Assembly (NCBI GenBank): GCA_949070545.1 | Contig: CARTQV010000055.1 | Location: 1 to 5,553, forward strand | DNA from: an uncultured Candidatus Saccharibacteria bacterium | GTDB taxonomy: Bacteria; Patescibacteriota; Saccharimonadia; Saccharimonadales; Saccharimonadaceae | DNA: 5,553 nucleotides | Direction: 5' to 3' | In this document: piece after piece, positions 4,412 through 5,553 of the stretch | Layout of the letters: each line of letters opens with the position of its first letter | Numbering within the stretch: the first letter of the stretch is position 1 | Position numbers and translations under genes: made by a program | Notes under the pieces: generated by a model | The model's database searches: none | Told to the model about the DNA's origin: nothing | What the model saw: the letters and a program-made list of their open reading frames with translations, nothing else

Positions 4412-5553
4412 TGTGACGAAACTGTCCCCATACACCAGTTTCGAGTTGAAGTTGACCCGTATTAGGTACTAACGGTAACAGTGGTTGAACTGTAATTGTG
4501 CGACTTTCACCGCGGTATTCGGCACGATATGGGACGAGCGTAACTTCGCGAGGTGACGAAATATCTTCAAGTGTGAACTTCTGCGTTGTTTTTGGGTTGA
4601 TGAATCCGAGTGGTAGCTCATCAACGATTAGTAAAACTTGCTCGGCATCGGTTGCGAAGTTAATCTCAGCACTATGCGATGAAAGTGGACGAGATGACAA
4701 CTCAGAGATAGTTGATGAGGCTGACAGCTCTTCGACAATTTTGACCTTGGCCGACATGGTACTTGGCGCACTGTCACGAGCATCATGAACACGGACTTGA
4801 ATGAAGTGCTCTGCAGGATGATCGTAGGAACACTCAATAGCGGGTGCACCATTTTCAATCTCAAACTCACCATCGCCATCAAGATCCCAATCATAGCTCA
4901 ACTTCGTACTTTCGTCACCGAGAGCATACGATTCACTTGCATCAAAATATAACGTTTCGCCAACTCTGGCTTCATAGTAGAGATTGGGCAAAACTGCGAC
5001 TGGACGACTCAAGATTTTGTCGGTTGAGAAATCTAAATCTTTCGCAATATCAAACACCGCACCATTCGTTTCTGTCGTTAATTCCTGATAAGCGCTCTGA
5101 TATTTGCTACTCGTCATAACATAAATATTGACAGGGTCAATTTCTAAACTGCGTTTTGTCACTTCGGCGAGCGTCACGCCATCACGGTCTGGTGCGAGAT
5201 ATTTTGCGTCAGTGAGTAACATGATGGATTTTGTTGCACCAACTTGCCATTTCAGGCTATTCATCGCATAGAGAATCGCTGAAAGTGCCGATTCATCGTC
5301 ATCGCCGCCGCCATCAGTCTTAATCTCATCAAGCTTTGCGACCAAAGTTTCATAATCACATGTATAATCACAGTGTTGGACCGTAAGAAAAGGGTCTTTC
5401 AAATCGCGATATTCATAAAGTGCGACTTTCCCACCACTTGAAAAAACTTTTTTGGCAAGCTTCTTCGCTTCGGCTTTATAAGTTTCGATCATTTTTGACA
5501 TTGAACCACTTGAGTCGATGATAATCGCTAGGTTATGGGTCGTCGCAGCTATA
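4401..5553 (-). CDS. von Willebrand A plus PKD domain surface protein (N-terminus beyond the window)
   Basis: The frame stays open to the window edge, so the gene starts upstream; the first in-window ATG (5499-5501) falls inside the MIDAS motif and is not the start. Seventeen residues precede it, giving LAIIIDSSGSMS, the DxSxS metal-binding motif. Numbering from that Met, the A-domain runs to about 165, with GGGDDDESAL (64-73) at the second metal loop and SIMLLTDAK (92-100) at the third. The usual Thr of the second loop is replaced by Asp. A PKD domain follows (about 168-256) with YFDASES, YDWDLDGDGEFE and HFIQVRVHD. The DLDGDG run resembles a calcium loop. A further beta-rich stretch (277-340) ends in VPNTG and a short tail with no membrane anchor. 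Such domain pairs usually mediate adhesion at the cell surface, which would fit contact with host cells; localisation cannot be confirmed without the N-terminus. Confidence 0.88.
   Translation of the reverse strand, partial: IAATTHNLAIIIDSSGSMSKMIETYKAEAKKLAKKVFSSGGKVALYEYRDLKDPFLTVQHCDYTCDYETLVAKLDEIKTDGGGDDDESALSAILYAMNSLKWQVGATKSIMLLTDAKYLAPDRDGVTLAEVTKRSLEIDPVNIYVMTSSKYQSAYQELTTETNGAVFDIAKDLDFSTDKILSRPVAVLPNLYYEARVGETLYFDASESYALGDESTKLSYDWDLDGDGEFEIENGAPAIECSYDHPAEHFIQVRVHDARDSAPSTMSAKVKIVEELSASSTISELSSRPLSSHSAEINFATDAEQVLLIVDELPLGFINPKTTQKFTLEDISSPREVTLVPYRAEYRGESRTITVQPLLPLVPNTGQLQLETGVWGQFRHIMF

Noticed and set aside
1..5553. Absence of TGA stop codons (three TAA, two TAG), as a hint of UGA reassignment
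   Set aside because: Five stops are too few to judge, and all Trp residues in conserved positions use TGG with no in-frame TGA in the proteins seen.
1..5553. CRISPR array, tRNA, rRNA or insertion sequence
   Set aside because: No regularly spaced repeats, tRNA-like cloverleaf, rRNA segments, terminal inverted repeats with a transposase, or target-site duplications were found on reading both strands.

Overview
This 5.5-kb window looks like chromosomal DNA of a Candidate Phyla Radiation bacterium, most probably Candidatus Saccharibacteria (TM7) or a near relative. That assignment is inference from remembered protein families. It rests on a GlcD-type FAD oxidase with the N-terminal style seen in TM7, a small protein ending in a C/H/WH motif, a surface von Willebrand A plus PKD protein, and the C-terminal end of a FISUMP-like surface protein (ending GFSLRCLAS), a type that is highly multiplied in these genomes. 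The standard genetic code fits all reading frames; the five visible stops are TAA (3) and TAG (2).

Layout from left to right. Positions 1-221 are AT-rich and hold no gene: a leftward promoter candidate (111-139) and two adjacent hairpins (148-188), the first a plausible terminator. Positions 222-764 (minus) encode an orphan 180-residue protein with a textbook promoter (831-859), an untranslated leader and a strong Shine-Dalgarno. Behind that promoter, 896-1094 on the plus strand is a broken C-terminal piece of the FISUMP-like gene, followed by a purine-only G-rich tract. An excellent intrinsic terminator (1136-1171) then closes the minus-strand trigger factor gene tig (1189-2514). Next come the FAD-dependent oxidase (2538-4136, minus), a 63-residue plus-strand gene (4220-4411), and a vWA-PKD surface protein (4401-5553, minus) that runs off the right edge.

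Two themes stand out. First, the -10 hexamers of tig, the small gene and perhaps the oxidase lie only 6-8 bases before the start codon and no Shine-Dalgarno is visible, which predicts leaderless mRNAs; the orphan gene at 222-764 instead has a leader and Shine-Dalgarno. Second, the 63-residue gene sits on the opposite strand between two minus-strand genes and overlaps the 3' end of the vWA gene by 11 bases, so the two transcripts would be antisense to each other.

The genes do not form one pathway. tig is housekeeping protein folding, the oxidase is redox metabolism with an altered metal site, and the vWA-PKD protein is probably involved in surface contacts. The left 1.1 kb reads as accessory DNA: an orphan gene beside a decayed surface-protein gene. 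I see no CRISPR array, tRNA, rRNA, insertion sequence or reverse transcriptase, and no convincing evidence of a wholly new multi-gene system.
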